Shown one piece after another: positions 1-9,117 of a DNA stretch of 64,000 bases. The stretch covers positions 62,001 to 126,000 of the forward strand of contig CAYOSU010000001.1 of the NCBI GenBank assembly GCA_964406735.1. Reading direction: 5' to 3'. A program made the position numbers and the translations under genes. The stretch comes from CAYOSU01 sp964406735 (lineage in GTDB: Bacteria; Bacillota; Clostridia; Christensenellales; CAMQZB01). Numbering within the stretch: the first letter of the stretch is position 1; the number at the start of each line of letters is the position of its first letter. The notes under the pieces were generated by a model. The model was given only the letters and a program-made list of their open reading frames with translations, did not search any database and was not told where the DNA came from.

Positions 1-1
1 C

Positions 2-1036
2 GAGGACAAGACTGTTGCCGAAAAAACCGTTGGGACGGTTCTTGCTTCCAAACTCTTTGACGAAGTAATAGTTGTAGCAAGAAAGGAAGACGATAAGTTA
101 AGAACGCTGCTTTTGCCATATGGTATTCGCTTTGTTGACGGCGGGCAGACGAGGTTTGAGTCGGTGTATAACGGCTTGAATGCGTGCGGCGATTGCGACG
201 TTGTTGCGATCCATGACGGCGCAAGATGCTTTGTATCCGAAACGCTCATAAAAAACTGCGTTGATTCGGCGCAAAAGTTTGGAAGCGGCGTCGCGGCAGC
301 ATTTATGACGGACACGGTACGAGAGCGAGACGGCGACTTCTTCGGTAAGAGCGTTTCAAGAGATTTGCTTGTCAAGGTGCAAACGCCTCAGGCGTTCCGC
401 TTTGACGAAATATCCGGAGCATACGGAAAAGCGTATGAAAAGTACGGCGCAGATGCGCCTTTTACCGATGATTCGGAGGTTTATACGAGCTTTGTCGGTA
501 AGTGCAGAATGGTAATCAGCGACGACAAAAACGCTAAAATAACGTATAAAAGCGACGTAGAGCGACTTCCTCTTTTCGGCGTTGGCTACGATATACACAG
601 GCTGAAAAACGGCGACGGGATAACGCTTTGCGGAGAGAAAATACCGTGCGAAAAAAGGCTTATAGCGCATTCGGACGGCGACGTTCCCATGCATGCGCTT
701 ATGGACGGAATATTGTCCTCTCTTGGCAAAAAGGACATCGGTTGGTATTTCCCCGATACCGACGACAGATACAAGGGAATTTCAAGCCTTTCGCTCCTTG
801 AAAAGGTACTTGATGTCGCAAAAGAAGAGAACAGGCGGGTCGAAAGCGTCTCGATAGCGATAGTTTGCGAAAAGCCGAAACTTGCGCCCTACATAGACGG
901 TATGCGCCGCAACATTGCCAATGCGCTTGGAATAAGCGAAAGCAAAGTAGGCATTGCCGTAACGACCAACGAAAAGGTTGGTGAAGTAGGAAGAGAAAAT
1001 GCGATAGCATCATATTGCACCGTTGTTTTGCGATAA
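2..1036 (+). CDS. ispDF: IspDF bifunctional MEP-pathway enzyme, 5' end cut by window
   Basis: Two consecutive steps region of the non-mevalonate isoprenoid pathway on one chain: the IspD half transfers CMP from CTP to 2-C-methylerythritol 4-phosphate, and the IspF half cyclises CDP-ME 2-phosphate to MEcPP. The frame is open from base 2, so the N-terminal CTP-binding loop lies outside the window. IspD marks are IHDGAR, KVQTPQAF and TDDSEVY. IspF begins near visible residue 193 with GVGYDIHRL, followed by AHSDGDVPMHALMD, DIGWYFPDTD and the C-terminal KVGEVGREN, which supply the metal and substrate ligands. The fusion is known in several bacterial groups. In Bacillus this gene lies close to cysS; here cysS is over 33 kb away. 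Confidence 0.93.
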   Translation, partial: EDKTVAEKTVGTVLASKLFDEVIVVARKEDDKLRTLLLPYGIRFVDGGQTRFESVYNGLNACGDCDVVAIHDGARCFVSETLIKNCVDSAQKFGSGVAAAFMTDTVRERDGDFFGKSVSRDLLVKVQTPQAFRFDEISGAYGKAYEKYGADAPFTDDSEVYTSFVGKCRMVISDDKNAKITYKSDVERLPLFGVGYDIHRLKNGDGITLCGEKIPCEKRLIAHSDGDVPMHALMDGILSSLGKKDIGWYFPDTDDRYKGISSLSLLEKVLDVAKEENRRVESVSIAIVCEKPKLAPYIDGMRRNIANALGISESKVGIAVTTNEKVGEVGRENAIASYCTVVLR

Positions 1037-1095
1037 AGTAACGGGGAATTAACAAAAAGACAGCAGGCAACCGACTTTAAATATCACGACAAGTC

Positions 1096-1124
1096 TTGAC
1101 GGATAAGGGCTTATGTGATAAAAT
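1096..1124 (+). promoter_or_regulatory. Promoter of pepF operon
   Basis: TTGACG (1096-1101), 17 bp, TAAAAT (1119-1124), with TGA directly before the -10 (extended -10). It lies 39 bp upstream of the chosen pepF start. Confidence 0.75.
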
Positions 1125-1162
1125 ATAAGGTAAACAAAAATCAAATCAAACGGAGATATCCT

Positions 1163-2971
1163 ATGGCAGAAAAAATTTTGACAAGACAAGACATCGAAGA
1201 AAAGAACAAATGGGATCTGACTGCGCTTTGCGACGGAGACGAGGGCTATAACAAGCTCGTAGACGAAGTAAACGCACTTATTCCCCACCTTGCTACCTAT
1301 CGCGGAAAGCTTGGAAATAGAGAAGACCTTTTGAATTTCTTCAAGGAAGAGGAAGCTTTGAGCGAGAAGCTCGAAAGACTTAGCTGCTATGCAATGCAAC
1401 GCTTAGACGAGAACTCAAAGGACGGCGTTGCGGTAGCAAACCGCGGAAAGGCTAACGGCGTTTTCGTTAATATAAACACGGCAACTGCTTTCGTAGCTCC
1501 CGAGATCGCCGCTCTTGACGAAAATTACATCAAAGAGCTTATTGACGATGAGGAGTTCGCTGATTATAACCTTTCCCTCAAAGAGTCTTTGAGAGTCAAA
1601 CAGCACACTCTTTCCGAGAAAGAGGAGAACCTCCTCGCACTCGGCGGCGACATATACGGCCAGTTTAGAGAGATCTTCGGCATGATAGACAACGCAGATC
1701 TCAAGTTCGGTGAGATAAAGAATGAAGAGGGCGAGACTGTAGAGCTTACTCACTCCCGTTACGGCTTGTATCTCGGAAGCAAGAACAGAGAGATCAGAAA
1801 GAACGCTTACGAGCAGTATTACGATGTTTATAAGAGCTTTATAAACACTATCGCTGCTACCTACATCGGCAACGTTAAAAAAGACATATTCTTCGCAAAG
1901 GCTCGCGGCTTTGAGTCCTGCCTTGATTACGCAACGTTCTACGAGGATGCTGACAAGAGAGCATACACCAACCTTATCAAGAACGTAGAGAAGACCCTTC
2001 CTGCCGTTCACGATTACATCTCGCTCAGAAAGAAAGTAATGGGTCTTGACGAGATCAGATTCTACGACCTCTATGTTCCTCTTATTGAGAACGATAGCTT
2101 GAAGCTCGAGTTCGACGATGCGTTTGCGCTCGTAAAGAAAGCTCTCGCACCCTTGGGTGAAGAGTATGTTGAGATGCTCCAGCACGCAAAGGACAACCGT
2201 TGGATAGACGTATACGCAACGGACGGCAAGCGTTCGGGGGCGTACTCCGTAGCTGCTTATGGCGTACATCCTTACGTCCTTTTGAACTATGAAAAGACCG
2301 TTCACGACGTTTTCACGACTGCACACGAGCTTGGACACGCTATGCACTCCTACTATTCCAATGGAGCACAGCCTATGGGCAAAGCAGGTTACACTATATT
2401 CGTAGCAGAGGTTGCAAGCACGGTCAACGAAGTATTGTTATTGAGATATCTTATTGATCACACCGACGATAAGGAGATGAAGAAGTTCTGCCTCAATTAC
2501 TTCCTCGACATGTTCAGGACGACCCTTTTCCGCCAGGCTATGTTTGCAGAGTTTGAATACGTAGCTCACGATTTGGCAGAGAAAGGCACACCGCTTACCT
2601 ACCAGCTCCTTTCCGACGAGTATGAAAAGCTCAATAAGAAGTATTACGGCAACGAGATCGTTCACGACGACTGCATCAGATACGAGTGGGCGAGAATACC
2701 TCACTTCTACAGAAGCTTCTACGTTTATAAATATGCAACGGGCATAACCTCTGCGGTTACTATTGCGTATAACATCCTTGAAAAAGGTGAGGAAGCCGTC
2801 AAGAAATATAAAGAGTTTCTCCGTAGCGGTTGCACGCTTCCGCCGGTAGATCTTCTTAAGATCGCAGGAGTAGACCTTACGACGGACGTCCCGTTTGAAA
2901 ACGCAAAGAGAATTTTCGAAAGCACTTTGAACGAGCTTAAAGAGCTCATAGATAATGAGCAAGAAAAATAA
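1163..2971 (+). CDS. pepF: Oligoendopeptidase F (M3B zinc metallopeptidase)
   Basis: Cytoplasmic zinc endopeptidase that cleaves short oligopeptides; 602 residues, the usual size for the family. The zinc motif HELGH sits at residues 388-392, within TAHELGHAMHS, and the downstream EVASTVNE supplies the third ligand region. ATG at 1163 is chosen because GGAG lies 7 bases upstream; an upstream GTG at 1115 would fall inside the -10 region of the promoter. The stop overlaps the next gene by 17 bases, so it probably heads a chain with the YcxB-like gene and dnaB. Function is secure at family level; the peptide substrates cannot be read from sequence. Confidence 0.93.
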   Translation: MAEKILTRQDIEEKNKWDLTALCDGDEGYNKLVDEVNALIPHLATYRGKLGNREDLLNFFKEEEALSEKLERLSCYAMQRLDENSKDGVAVANRGKANGVFVNINTATAFVAPEIAALDENYIKELIDDEEFADYNLSLKESLRVKQHTLSEKEENLLALGGDIYGQFREIFGMIDNADLKFGEIKNEEGETVELTHSRYGLYLGSKNREIRKNAYEQYYDVYKSFINTIAATYIGNVKKDIFFAKARGFESCLDYATFYEDADKRAYTNLIKNVEKTLPAVHDYISLRKKVMGLDEIRFYDLYVPLIENDSLKLEFDDAFALVKKALAPLGEEYVEMLQHAKDNRWIDVYATDGKRSGAYSVAAYGVHPYVLLNYEKTVHDVFTTAHELGHAMHSYYSNGAQPMGKAGYTIFVAEVASTVNEVLLLRYLIDHTDDKEMKKFCLNYFLDMFRTTLFRQAMFAEFEYVAHDLAEKGTPLTYQLLSDEYEKLNKKYYGNEIVHDDCIRYEWARIPHFYRSFYVYKYATGITSAVTIAYNILEKGEEAVKKYKEFLRSGCTLPPVDLLKIAGVDLTTDVPFENAKRIFESTLNELKELIDNEQEK

Positions 2972-3527
2972 AAAACAACAAAGCGTTGCACCGCAGCCCA
3001 AGTACGATAAATACGAGGGCTGCGTTGCGGCGGTAGTTATGACGGAGGAGGCGAAGCTTTATGCTCGCTTCAACGTCTTTCATTCACTCGTAGTAAACTG
3101 GCTTAAAAACGTATTGACCTCCGTGCTCGTGCTCATTATTGCGATATTTGCGCTATATAGGCAAGAAACGGCAACGGCTATAGTGTTTTTCGTTTTAACG
3201 CCGCTTTTTCCTTTCATTTTGGCACTCATACAGTATCTTTCGGTGAAAGCAAGACTTTCTTCTGATAAAGAAACGAGGGAATACGTCTTTTACGACGACT
3301 ATATGACCGTGCATTCAAAGGACGGCAAGAGGGAAATGGCAAGAGGCGCAGAGCGATACGATTCTTTCTGGAGAGTATACGAGAGAAAGGATGCGTACTA
3401 TGTTTACGTTGACGAGAAAAGTGCGTTCGTAGTATCAAAAAATAACGTCGTGTCAGGCGATGTGTCGAGCCTGAATGCGCTTTTTGCAAGAACGCTCGGC
3501 GAAAGATTTAAGGCAAGGAGAAGATAA
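2955..3527 (+). CDS. YcxB-like membrane protein
   Basis: 190-residue protein with a lysine-rich N-terminus, two close membrane segments at about residues 50-70 and 74-95, and a cytoplasmic C-terminal domain whose pattern (RVYERKDAYYVYVDEKSAFVVSK, residues about 136-158) recalls the YcxB-like family. That family has no established function. It overlaps the end of pepF by 17 bases and its stop codon shares one base with the dnaB start, so translation of all three is likely coupled. The YcxB assignment rests on pattern memory only. Confidence 0.65.
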   Translation: MSKKNKKQQSVAPQPKYDKYEGCVAAVVMTEEAKLYARFNVFHSLVVNWLKNVLTSVLVLIIAIFALYRQETATAIVFFVLTPLFPFILALIQYLSVKARLSSDKETREYVFYDDYMTVHSKDGKREMARGAERYDSFWRVYERKDAYYVYVDEKSAFVVSKNNVVSGDVSSLNALFARTLGERFKARRR

Positions 3528-5029
3528 TGGACAGCAAAGTATCAAAAGTCATGCCCCATTCGACGGAAGCCGAAGAAGCTCTTTTGGGTTGCATTATATC
3601 CGATAGCGAAATGACGTCGGAATTTGTCCCCGACCTTAACGAGAGCGACTTTTATTCCGAAGCGAACAGGATAGTGTATTCCTGTATCAGCAAGATATTC
3701 AACAACAATAAGCTCGTTGACCTCGTTACGCTGTCAGATGAACTCGAACGAAGCGGCAACATGGAAAAGATCGGCGGCATCGATTACGTAACTCACCTGA
3801 CGACTGTCGTTGCATCTACGGCGAACGCAAAGCACTATTTTGATATAGTAAAAAACGACGCCTTGAGGCGTAGGCTTATTCGCTCCTCGCAGGAAATAAT
3901 CGACAGGTCTTATACCGCAGACGATGACGATGCTCTCGCTTTTGCTGAAAAGGAGATATTCGACATCTCGTCAGGCAATGAAAGACGTTTCCCGTCCGAG
4001 ATAAGCGAAGCATTCAACGAGGTGGTCGAGAGATTCGGAAAGGTCGCAAAGGATGCTGACGCATTCAAGGGCCTGACGACGGGATTTAAGCAACTTGACT
4101 ACAACCTAAACGGCTTGCAAAAGTCGGACTTGATACTTATTGCCGCACGTCCTGCCGAAGGTAAGACTTCTCTTGCGATGAATATCGTCGAGAACGCCGC
4201 AGTAAAGGGCGGTGCTACGTGCTTATGCTTCTCGCTTGAGATGAGCAAGACCCAGCTTGCGCAAAGAATGCTTTGCTCGAACGCACACGTTTCGATGTCA
4301 AAAGCAAGCAAAGGCCAGCTTTCGATGACGGAATGGGAAAAGCTTTGGGCGGCAAAAGAGACGCTCAGCAATACCAAGATACTCATCGACGATACCGCAG
4401 GAATCACGCCTGCCGATATGCTTTCAAAGTGCAGGCGCATAAAGAACAAATACGGAAGACTCGACCTTATCATGGTGGACTATATCCAGCTTATGTCGTC
4501 GGGTGCAAAGTCCAAGGCGGATAACAGGCAACAAGAGGTATCCGAAATATCGAGAAACTTAAAGCTCATTGCAAGAGAAATGGATTGCCCGCTTATTGCA
4601 CTATCACAGCTTTCGCGAGACATAGAAAAGCGTCAGCCCCCTATCCCTCAGCTTTCCGACCTCAGAGAGTCGGGCGCAATAGAGCAGGATGCCGACATCG
4701 TAATGTTCATATACAATCCCAAGAATGCCAATAAAGGCGGCGGAGAGAACTTTAACGGCAGTGGAAATTCGGGACTTAAAGAGATAATTATAGCAAAGCA
4801 CAGAAACGGACCTACGGGAACTATTCCTGTCAGGTGGATCGGCGAATATACGAGATACGAGGATGCAGGCGAGCTTCCTCTCCGCACGGAAGAGAGGGGG
4901 GAAGAGCAGAGTGCATACGACGACTCGCAGTTTTACGAATATACGAACGAAAGCATAGTGGATGAGGAAGCGGAGTTTTATGCAGACATTCCGCTTGACG
5001 ATCTCATACCGCCCGAGGAGGAAAACTAA
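3527..5029 (+). CDS. dnaB: Replicative DNA helicase DnaB
   Basis: Hexameric 5'-3' helicase that unwinds the fork on the lagging-strand template and recruits primase. The N-terminal interaction domain (about residues 8-110) starts with HSTEAEEALLGCII, typical of DnaB. The RecA-like motor follows: Walker A ARPAEGKTS with Lys213, Walker B DLIMVDYIQLM, and QLSDLRESGAIEQDAD near the end. Length of 500 residues is slightly above average because of an acidic C-terminal tail. It is not next to rplI, its usual partner in many Firmicutes. Start and stop codons share single bases with both neighbours. Confidence 0.96.
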   Translation: MDSKVSKVMPHSTEAEEALLGCIISDSEMTSEFVPDLNESDFYSEANRIVYSCISKIFNNNKLVDLVTLSDELERSGNMEKIGGIDYVTHLTTVVASTANAKHYFDIVKNDALRRRLIRSSQEIIDRSYTADDDDALAFAEKEIFDISSGNERRFPSEISEAFNEVVERFGKVAKDADAFKGLTTGFKQLDYNLNGLQKSDLILIAARPAEGKTSLAMNIVENAAVKGGATCLCFSLEMSKTQLAQRMLCSNAHVSMSKASKGQLSMTEWEKLWAAKETLSNTKILIDDTAGITPADMLSKCRRIKNKYGRLDLIMVDYIQLMSSGAKSKADNRQQEVSEISRNLKLIAREMDCPLIALSQLSRDIEKRQPPIPQLSDLRESGAIEQDADIVMFIYNPKNANKGGGENFNGSGNSGLKEIIIAKHRNGPTGTIPVRWIGEYTRYEDAGELPLRTEERGEEQSAYDDSQFYEYTNESIVDEEAEFYADIPLDDLIPPEEEN

Positions 5030-5913
5030 TGGTAAAGGTTAGAAAAACGGATTTTTTAGGCAAAGAAGCGTATGAAATTACAAACGACGTAGTATCACTC
5101 GTCGTTGCAACGGGTATAGGTCCTCGTATTGTATCCTTCGGCTTTTGCAAAAAGGGCAATCTTTTGAGGGTTGCAGGAGACGACTTTTTCAGCGACGATA
5201 ATAGCTATAAGTTCTACGGCGGTCACAGGCTTTGGCATGCTCCCGAAGATACCGTAAGGAGCTATCAGCCCGACAACGAGCCTTGCGAGGTGGAGGTGTT
5301 GGAACTTGGTGCCAAGGTCTCCGTAGTCGAGAAAGAGAACAAAATAAGGCGTGTAATGCAGATAGAGATGAAGGAGAACGGCAGGGTAAGGATAATCCAC
5401 ACCATCGAGAATCTTTCAAACTTCTGCGTACATCTTGCGCCGTGGGCTATAACGCAGATGAAGACGGGCGGCTTGGGAGTAATTCCTCAGGTTACAAAGA
5501 AGACGGGGCTTTTACCAAACAGAAGCATTTCTCTTTGGGATTATACCGATCTTTCCGATCCAAGACTTAAATTCGGCGGTGATTTCATCTACGTCAAGCA
5601 GGACGAGAATATCAAAAAGGCAATGAAGATCGGAACGTTCAATCCCGAGGGCTACGTATATTACTTCGTTGACGGAGATTTATTCGTCAAAGAGTTCGAC
5701 GTTGCGCAGGGTGAGTTCCCTGATTTTGGATGCAACTGCGAACTTTACGTAAACGAGGATTTCTTAGAGCTCGAAAGCCTTGGCGAGATGCAGGAGCTTT
5801 GCCCGGGGGAGTCGTGCGAGCATACTGAAGTTTGGTCAATAATCGAAAAGGTCGCTTGTCCTACCGAGGAAAAGCTTGCCCAAATGGACGTAAGGGAGCC
5901 TATTCATGCTTAA
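5029..5913 (+). CDS. Mutarotase-like (DUF4380-type) protein
   Basis: 294 residues, rich in beta strands, with GPRIVSFGF near residue 31 and GGHRLWHAPEDT near residue 65. These resemble the galactose-mutarotase-like beta sandwich proteins grouped as DUF4380, which probably bind a sugar but have no proven substrate. No signal peptide, so cytoplasmic. The ATG overlaps the dnaB stop by one base and the gene overlaps the next one by 8 bases. Its place in a replication/translation chain gives no hint of substrate. Fold assignment is moderate; enzymatic activity is inference. Confidence 0.6.
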   Translation: MVKVRKTDFLGKEAYEITNDVVSLVVATGIGPRIVSFGFCKKGNLLRVAGDDFFSDDNSYKFYGGHRLWHAPEDTVRSYQPDNEPCEVEVLELGAKVSVVEKENKIRRVMQIEMKENGRVRIIHTIENLSNFCVHLAPWAITQMKTGGLGVIPQVTKKTGLLPNRSISLWDYTDLSDPRLKFGGDFIYVKQDENIKKAMKIGTFNPEGYVYYFVDGDLFVKEFDVAQGEFPDFGCNCELYVNEDFLELESLGEMQELCPGESCEHTEVWSIIEKVACPTEEKLAQMDVREPIHA

Positions 5914-6298
5914 ATGCGGTTGTATCTTCGACCGAAAAAAGCTCGACGAATTTTTCGCAAAATGCAATATAAAAGAAGAGTATAACGATTATACGATGTA
6001 CTTTTGCCTTTATGAGGACGACGAGCTTTTGGCGATAATCAGAACGTATCCAGAAAATGGCAGATGCCGTGTAGAAGACCCCGTATCACCCGAGCCGCTT
6101 TCGTATATGTACGAGGAGTTCGCGGTCAAAAGCTGTATAAATTTTGCATTGACGTTCAACGTGAAAGAGCTTATAATGTCAAGTAAAAACGAAAAATTCT
6201 TACTTCCGATGCACTTTGAAAAGGTCGGGGAAGAGCTTATCGGCAACGTAGAAATAATAGATTTTCCGCACGCATGCTGTGGGAAAGGAGCAAAATAA
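5906..6298 (+). CDS. Small protein, possibly degenerate GNAT fold
   Basis: 130 residues with no confident family. The pattern of a central YEDDELLAIIRTYPENGR strand pair and a C-terminal HFEKVGEELIGNVEI resembles the later strands of a GNAT acetyltransferase, but the acetyl-CoA loop (R/Q-x-x-G-x-G/A) is missing. No membrane segment or signal peptide. It overlaps the mutarotase-like gene by 8 bases and its stop shares one base with the glnS start, so it is co-translated with both. Function unknown. Confidence 0.6.
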   Translation: MLKCGCIFDRKKLDEFFAKCNIKEEYNDYTMYFCLYEDDELLAIIRTYPENGRCRVEDPVSPEPLSYMYEEFAVKSCINFALTFNVKELIMSSKNEKFLLPMHFEKVGEELIGNVEIIDFPHACCGKGAK

Positions 6299-7920
6299 TG
6301 GAAGCCACAAATTTTATAGAAGAAATAATAAACAAAGACCTTGAAGACGGTGCGGTGAGCGAGATAATAACCCGTTTTCCGCCCGAGCCTAACGGTTATC
6401 TTCATATCGGCCATGCAAAGGCTATATGCATCAACTTCGGTATCAAGGAAAAATATCACGGCAAGTGCAATCTTCGTTTCGATGATACCAACCCTGCGAA
6501 AGAGGATGACGAGTATGTTGAAGCGATAAAGGAAGACATCAAGTGGTTAGGCTTTTCTTGGGATGAATTGCTTTTTGCGAGCGATTACTTTGAGAAAATG
6601 TACGATTGCGCCGTTCTTTTGGTAAAGAAAGGTCTTGCGTACGTAGACGACCTCACTGCCGAGGAGATAAAGAATACGAGAGGAACTCTCACCGAGGGCG
6701 GAAAGGAGTCTCCGAATAGGAACAGACCCATTGAAGAGAGCCTTGACCTTTTCGAGCGTATGAGAAAAGGAGAGTTCGAGGATGGAAAGTACGTTCTTCG
6801 TGCGAAAATCGACATGAGCTCTCCCAACATCAACATGAGGGACCCAGTCATTTACAGAATAGTTCACGCTCCTCATATGCGTCAGGGTGATAAGTGGGTC
6901 ATCTACCCCATGTACGACTTTGCTCACCCGTTAGAGGATGCTTTCGAGGGCATCACGCACTCCCTTTGCTCGCTTGAATTTGAAAATCACAGACCTTTGT
7001 ACGAATGGGTCGTTGATAACTGCGATATAGTCAAAAAGCCCAAACAGAGAGAGTTCGCAAGGCTCAATATCACCAACTGCATCATGAGCAAGAGGTATCT
7101 CAAAAAGCTTGTCGATACCGCTGTCGTTGACGGCTGGGACGACCCGAGAATGCCTACGCTCTGCGGATTGAGACGTCGTGGCTATACTCCTGAGTCCATC
7201 AAGGATTTCTGCGGCAGAATAGGCGTTTCCAAGGTCGATTCAGAGCTTGATATAAGAAACCTCGAGGCGTGCATAAGAGAGGATCTAAACAACAATGCAC
7301 CACGTGCAATGGCTGTTTTGAAGCCTATCAAGGTAACGCTCACCAACTACGAAGGGGGCGAGGTATTGACCGTTGAGAACCACCCTGCAAGAGAGGAGAT
7401 GGGCACTCGCGAGATGACCTTCTCGAACGAGCTTTATATCGACGCCGACGACTTTGCGGAAGTTCCTCCGTCGAAGTGGAAGAGACTTTCCTTGGGTGGA
7501 ATGGTAAGGCTTAAAGGCGCATATGTCATCACCTGCGACGAAATCGTCAAGAACGACGACGGTAGCATCAAGGAGCTTAAATGCCGTTATCTTCCCGAAT
7601 CTAAGTCCGGTATTCCCGATGAAACGGGCAGGTTCAAAAAGGTCGGTACGATTCAGTTCGTAGACGCTAAAAACTGCGCTCGCTTCAAAGCAAGGAAGTT
7701 CGATTATCTTCTTCGCCGCCCTGACTATCAGGGACAGGATTTTGCAGAGCTTATCAACGAAAACACAGTCGAAGAGTTTGACGCAGTGGGTGAAAAGATG
7801 CTCGAAGAAGCTCCTTTCGGCACTCGTTTCCAGTTCATTCGCCTTGGCTACTATATCAAGGACGAAAAGAGTAACTCCTTTGGCGAGATAGTATCTCTCA
7901 AAGACGGCTTCAAGATGTAG
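6298..7920 (+). CDS. glnS: Glutaminyl-tRNA synthetase
   Basis: Class I synthetase charging tRNA-Gln with glutamine. RFPPEPNGYLHIGHAKA holds the HIGH signature, the GlnRS-type KIDMSSPNINMRDPV follows, and IMSKRYL is the KMSKS loop. The C-terminal two-barrel anticodon domain is present (from about residue 335), as expected for GlnRS rather than GluRS; length is 540. ATG at 6298 is chosen over an in-frame upstream CTG because AAGGAG lies 7 bases before it. Most Firmicutes instead amidate Glu-tRNA-Gln with GatCAB; whether this genome also keeps gatCAB cannot be seen. A terminator follows at once. Confidence 0.95.
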   Translation: MEATNFIEEIINKDLEDGAVSEIITRFPPEPNGYLHIGHAKAICINFGIKEKYHGKCNLRFDDTNPAKEDDEYVEAIKEDIKWLGFSWDELLFASDYFEKMYDCAVLLVKKGLAYVDDLTAEEIKNTRGTLTEGGKESPNRNRPIEESLDLFERMRKGEFEDGKYVLRAKIDMSSPNINMRDPVIYRIVHAPHMRQGDKWVIYPMYDFAHPLEDAFEGITHSLCSLEFENHRPLYEWVVDNCDIVKKPKQREFARLNITNCIMSKRYLKKLVDTAVVDGWDDPRMPTLCGLRRRGYTPESIKDFCGRIGVSKVDSELDIRNLEACIREDLNNNAPRAMAVLKPIKVTLTNYEGGEVLTVENHPAREEMGTREMTFSNELYIDADDFAEVPPSKWKRLSLGGMVRLKGAYVITCDEIVKNDDGSIKELKCRYLPESKSGIPDETGRFKKVGTIQFVDAKNCARFKARKFDYLLRRPDYQGQDFAELINENTVEEFDAVGEKMLEEAPFGTRFQFIRLGYYIKDEKSNSFGEIVSLKDGFKM

Positions 7921-7940
7921 AAAATAAAATATATAGTGCT

Positions 7941-7977
7941 AAACGCCTCGTTAAAGTAAAAACGAGGCGTTTTTTTA
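7941..7977 (+). terminator. Terminator after glnS
   Basis: Perfect 10-bp stem (7941-7950 with 7963-7972), 12-base loop, then a T run. Closes the pepF-dnaB-glnS chain. Confidence 0.92.
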
Positions 7978-8028
7978 TTGGTTGAATTTCCGTCAACCGC
8001 CAATAAGGGCAAAAATCAAACAAAAATA

Positions 8029-8057
8029 TTGAAATCGTTGGGAGAATGTTATACAAT
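8029..8057 (+). promoter_or_regulatory. Promoter of HTH-membrane gene
   Basis: TTGAAA (8029-8034), 17 bp, TACAAT (8052-8057). Predicted start near 8064 gives a leader of about 127 bases. The rest of the 7921-8190 gap holds only the glnS terminator and the hairpin leader. Confidence 0.65.
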
Positions 8058-8065
8058 ATAAGCAG

Positions 8066-8139
8066 AAGTTGCTGGGCGCAACTTAGAAGCCGCCGCTTCT
8101 TCCGCACTTACAGTGTGGCTGCAATTGTGAAAGCAATTG
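8066..8139 (+). promoter_or_regulatory. Leader RNA with four consecutive hairpins
   Basis: Between promoter and start codon: 7-bp stem 8066-8072/8078-8084; perfect 6-bp stem 8085-8090/8095-8100; 6-bp stem with one G-U 8102-8107/8113-8118; 6-bp stem 8122-8127/8134-8139. None has a U tract, so these are not plain terminators. Role unknown. Confidence 0.5.
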
Positions 8140-8190
8140 TAAAAATGTCTCTGTAAAAAATATAACGATAGGTAATATCTTGGAGGTAAA

Positions 8191-9081
8191 ATGAGATCAG
8201 ACAAAGTAGGTTCGTTCATAGAAAGTTTAAGAAAGAAAGCAGGTTATTCTCAGCAAGAGCTTGCAAGCTATCTTCACGTAGACAAAAGCACGGTATGTAA
8301 GTGGGAAAAAGGCAGAGGGTTTCCAGATGTTGCACTATTCCCTGTGATTGCAAGTATGTTTGATGTATCGGTAGATGAACTTATGAATGGTGAAAAAGCG
8401 ACGATGGAACACCGTGAAGTAACCCTCGACGATAACTACGGTCTGACCGATGAGCAATACAAGACGATATCCGAAAGTATCATCAAAAAGCGTCGCGAAC
8501 GAAATTTTTTCATATTTGCCGTAGCGATTGCAAGCACACTTTTTATGTTCTTGATCGGAATTGCCGTTTATTCTATTCTTGAAGATATTCCACTATATAA
8601 TCTCGATACTTGGATTCAAGGAAAAAGAGATGATTATTATGAAAAAAACGTATTCGGCTCGGTGCATAAGGACGTTGATTTTTTGTATGACGGATATGCT
8701 CTTCCTACATATGCCATCGATGGATATGAACTATATAAGATCGATGTAGAGAGCTTTTTTGTTTCTGCGAAATATAAAAACGACAAAGGTGAGGAATATG
8801 CGTTTCCCTGTTGCTTCTATGTTTTTCAAAGCGTCCATTCGACGGCTATGAACGGTGAACAATATGACGAAACGCTCGATATAGGCGATTATAAGTATTG
8901 GGGCAACGGGAATTATACTAACGCATATCTTGTTAAAGACGGTATTTCATATATGATCGACGGGATAGGCAATTTCATTCCCGACGAAGAGTGCCGAAAG
9001 ATATTTGAAAGCATTGTCTTTACTGAATACCGTGACGAGTGGGTGCGAGAAAAGGGAGGGGATAAGACTCCGTTAAGATAA
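8191..9081 (+). CDS. HTH (XRE-type) membrane-anchored protein
   Basis: 296 residues. An XRE/Cro helix-turn-helix occupies about residues 8-62 (QQELASYLHVDKSTVCKWEK is the turn and recognition helix). A single membrane segment lies at about 106-128, and the rest is predicted to be extracytoplasmic, ending in a DUF4367-like strand-helix pattern (ECRKIFESIVFTE). The arrangement suggests a one-component regulator sensing an envelope signal, but ligand and targets are unknown. Start is set by GGAGG 5 bases upstream. It shares domain plan and hairpin-rich leader with the second HTH-membrane gene at 58.4 kb, though the membrane parts differ. The following membrane-protein gene lies 36 bases downstream. 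Confidence 0.75.
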   Translation: MRSDKVGSFIESLRKKAGYSQQELASYLHVDKSTVCKWEKGRGFPDVALFPVIASMFDVSVDELMNGEKATMEHREVTLDDNYGLTDEQYKTISESIIKKRRERNFFIFAVAIASTLFMFLIGIAVYSILEDIPLYNLDTWIQGKRDDYYEKNVFGSVHKDVDFLYDGYALPTYAIDGYELYKIDVESFFVSAKYKNDKGEEYAFPCCFYVFQSVHSTAMNGEQYDETLDIGDYKYWGNGNYTNAYLVKDGISYMIDGIGNFIPDEECRKIFESIVFTEYRDEWVREKGGDKTPLR

Positions 9082-9117
9082 ACAATAGCGGTTAACTAAA
9101 AGAAGGGATAAGGAAAG

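Noticed and set aside
1115..1162. Upstream GTG start for pepF
   Set aside because: It falls in the promoter -10 region; ATG 1163 has a proper ribosome site.
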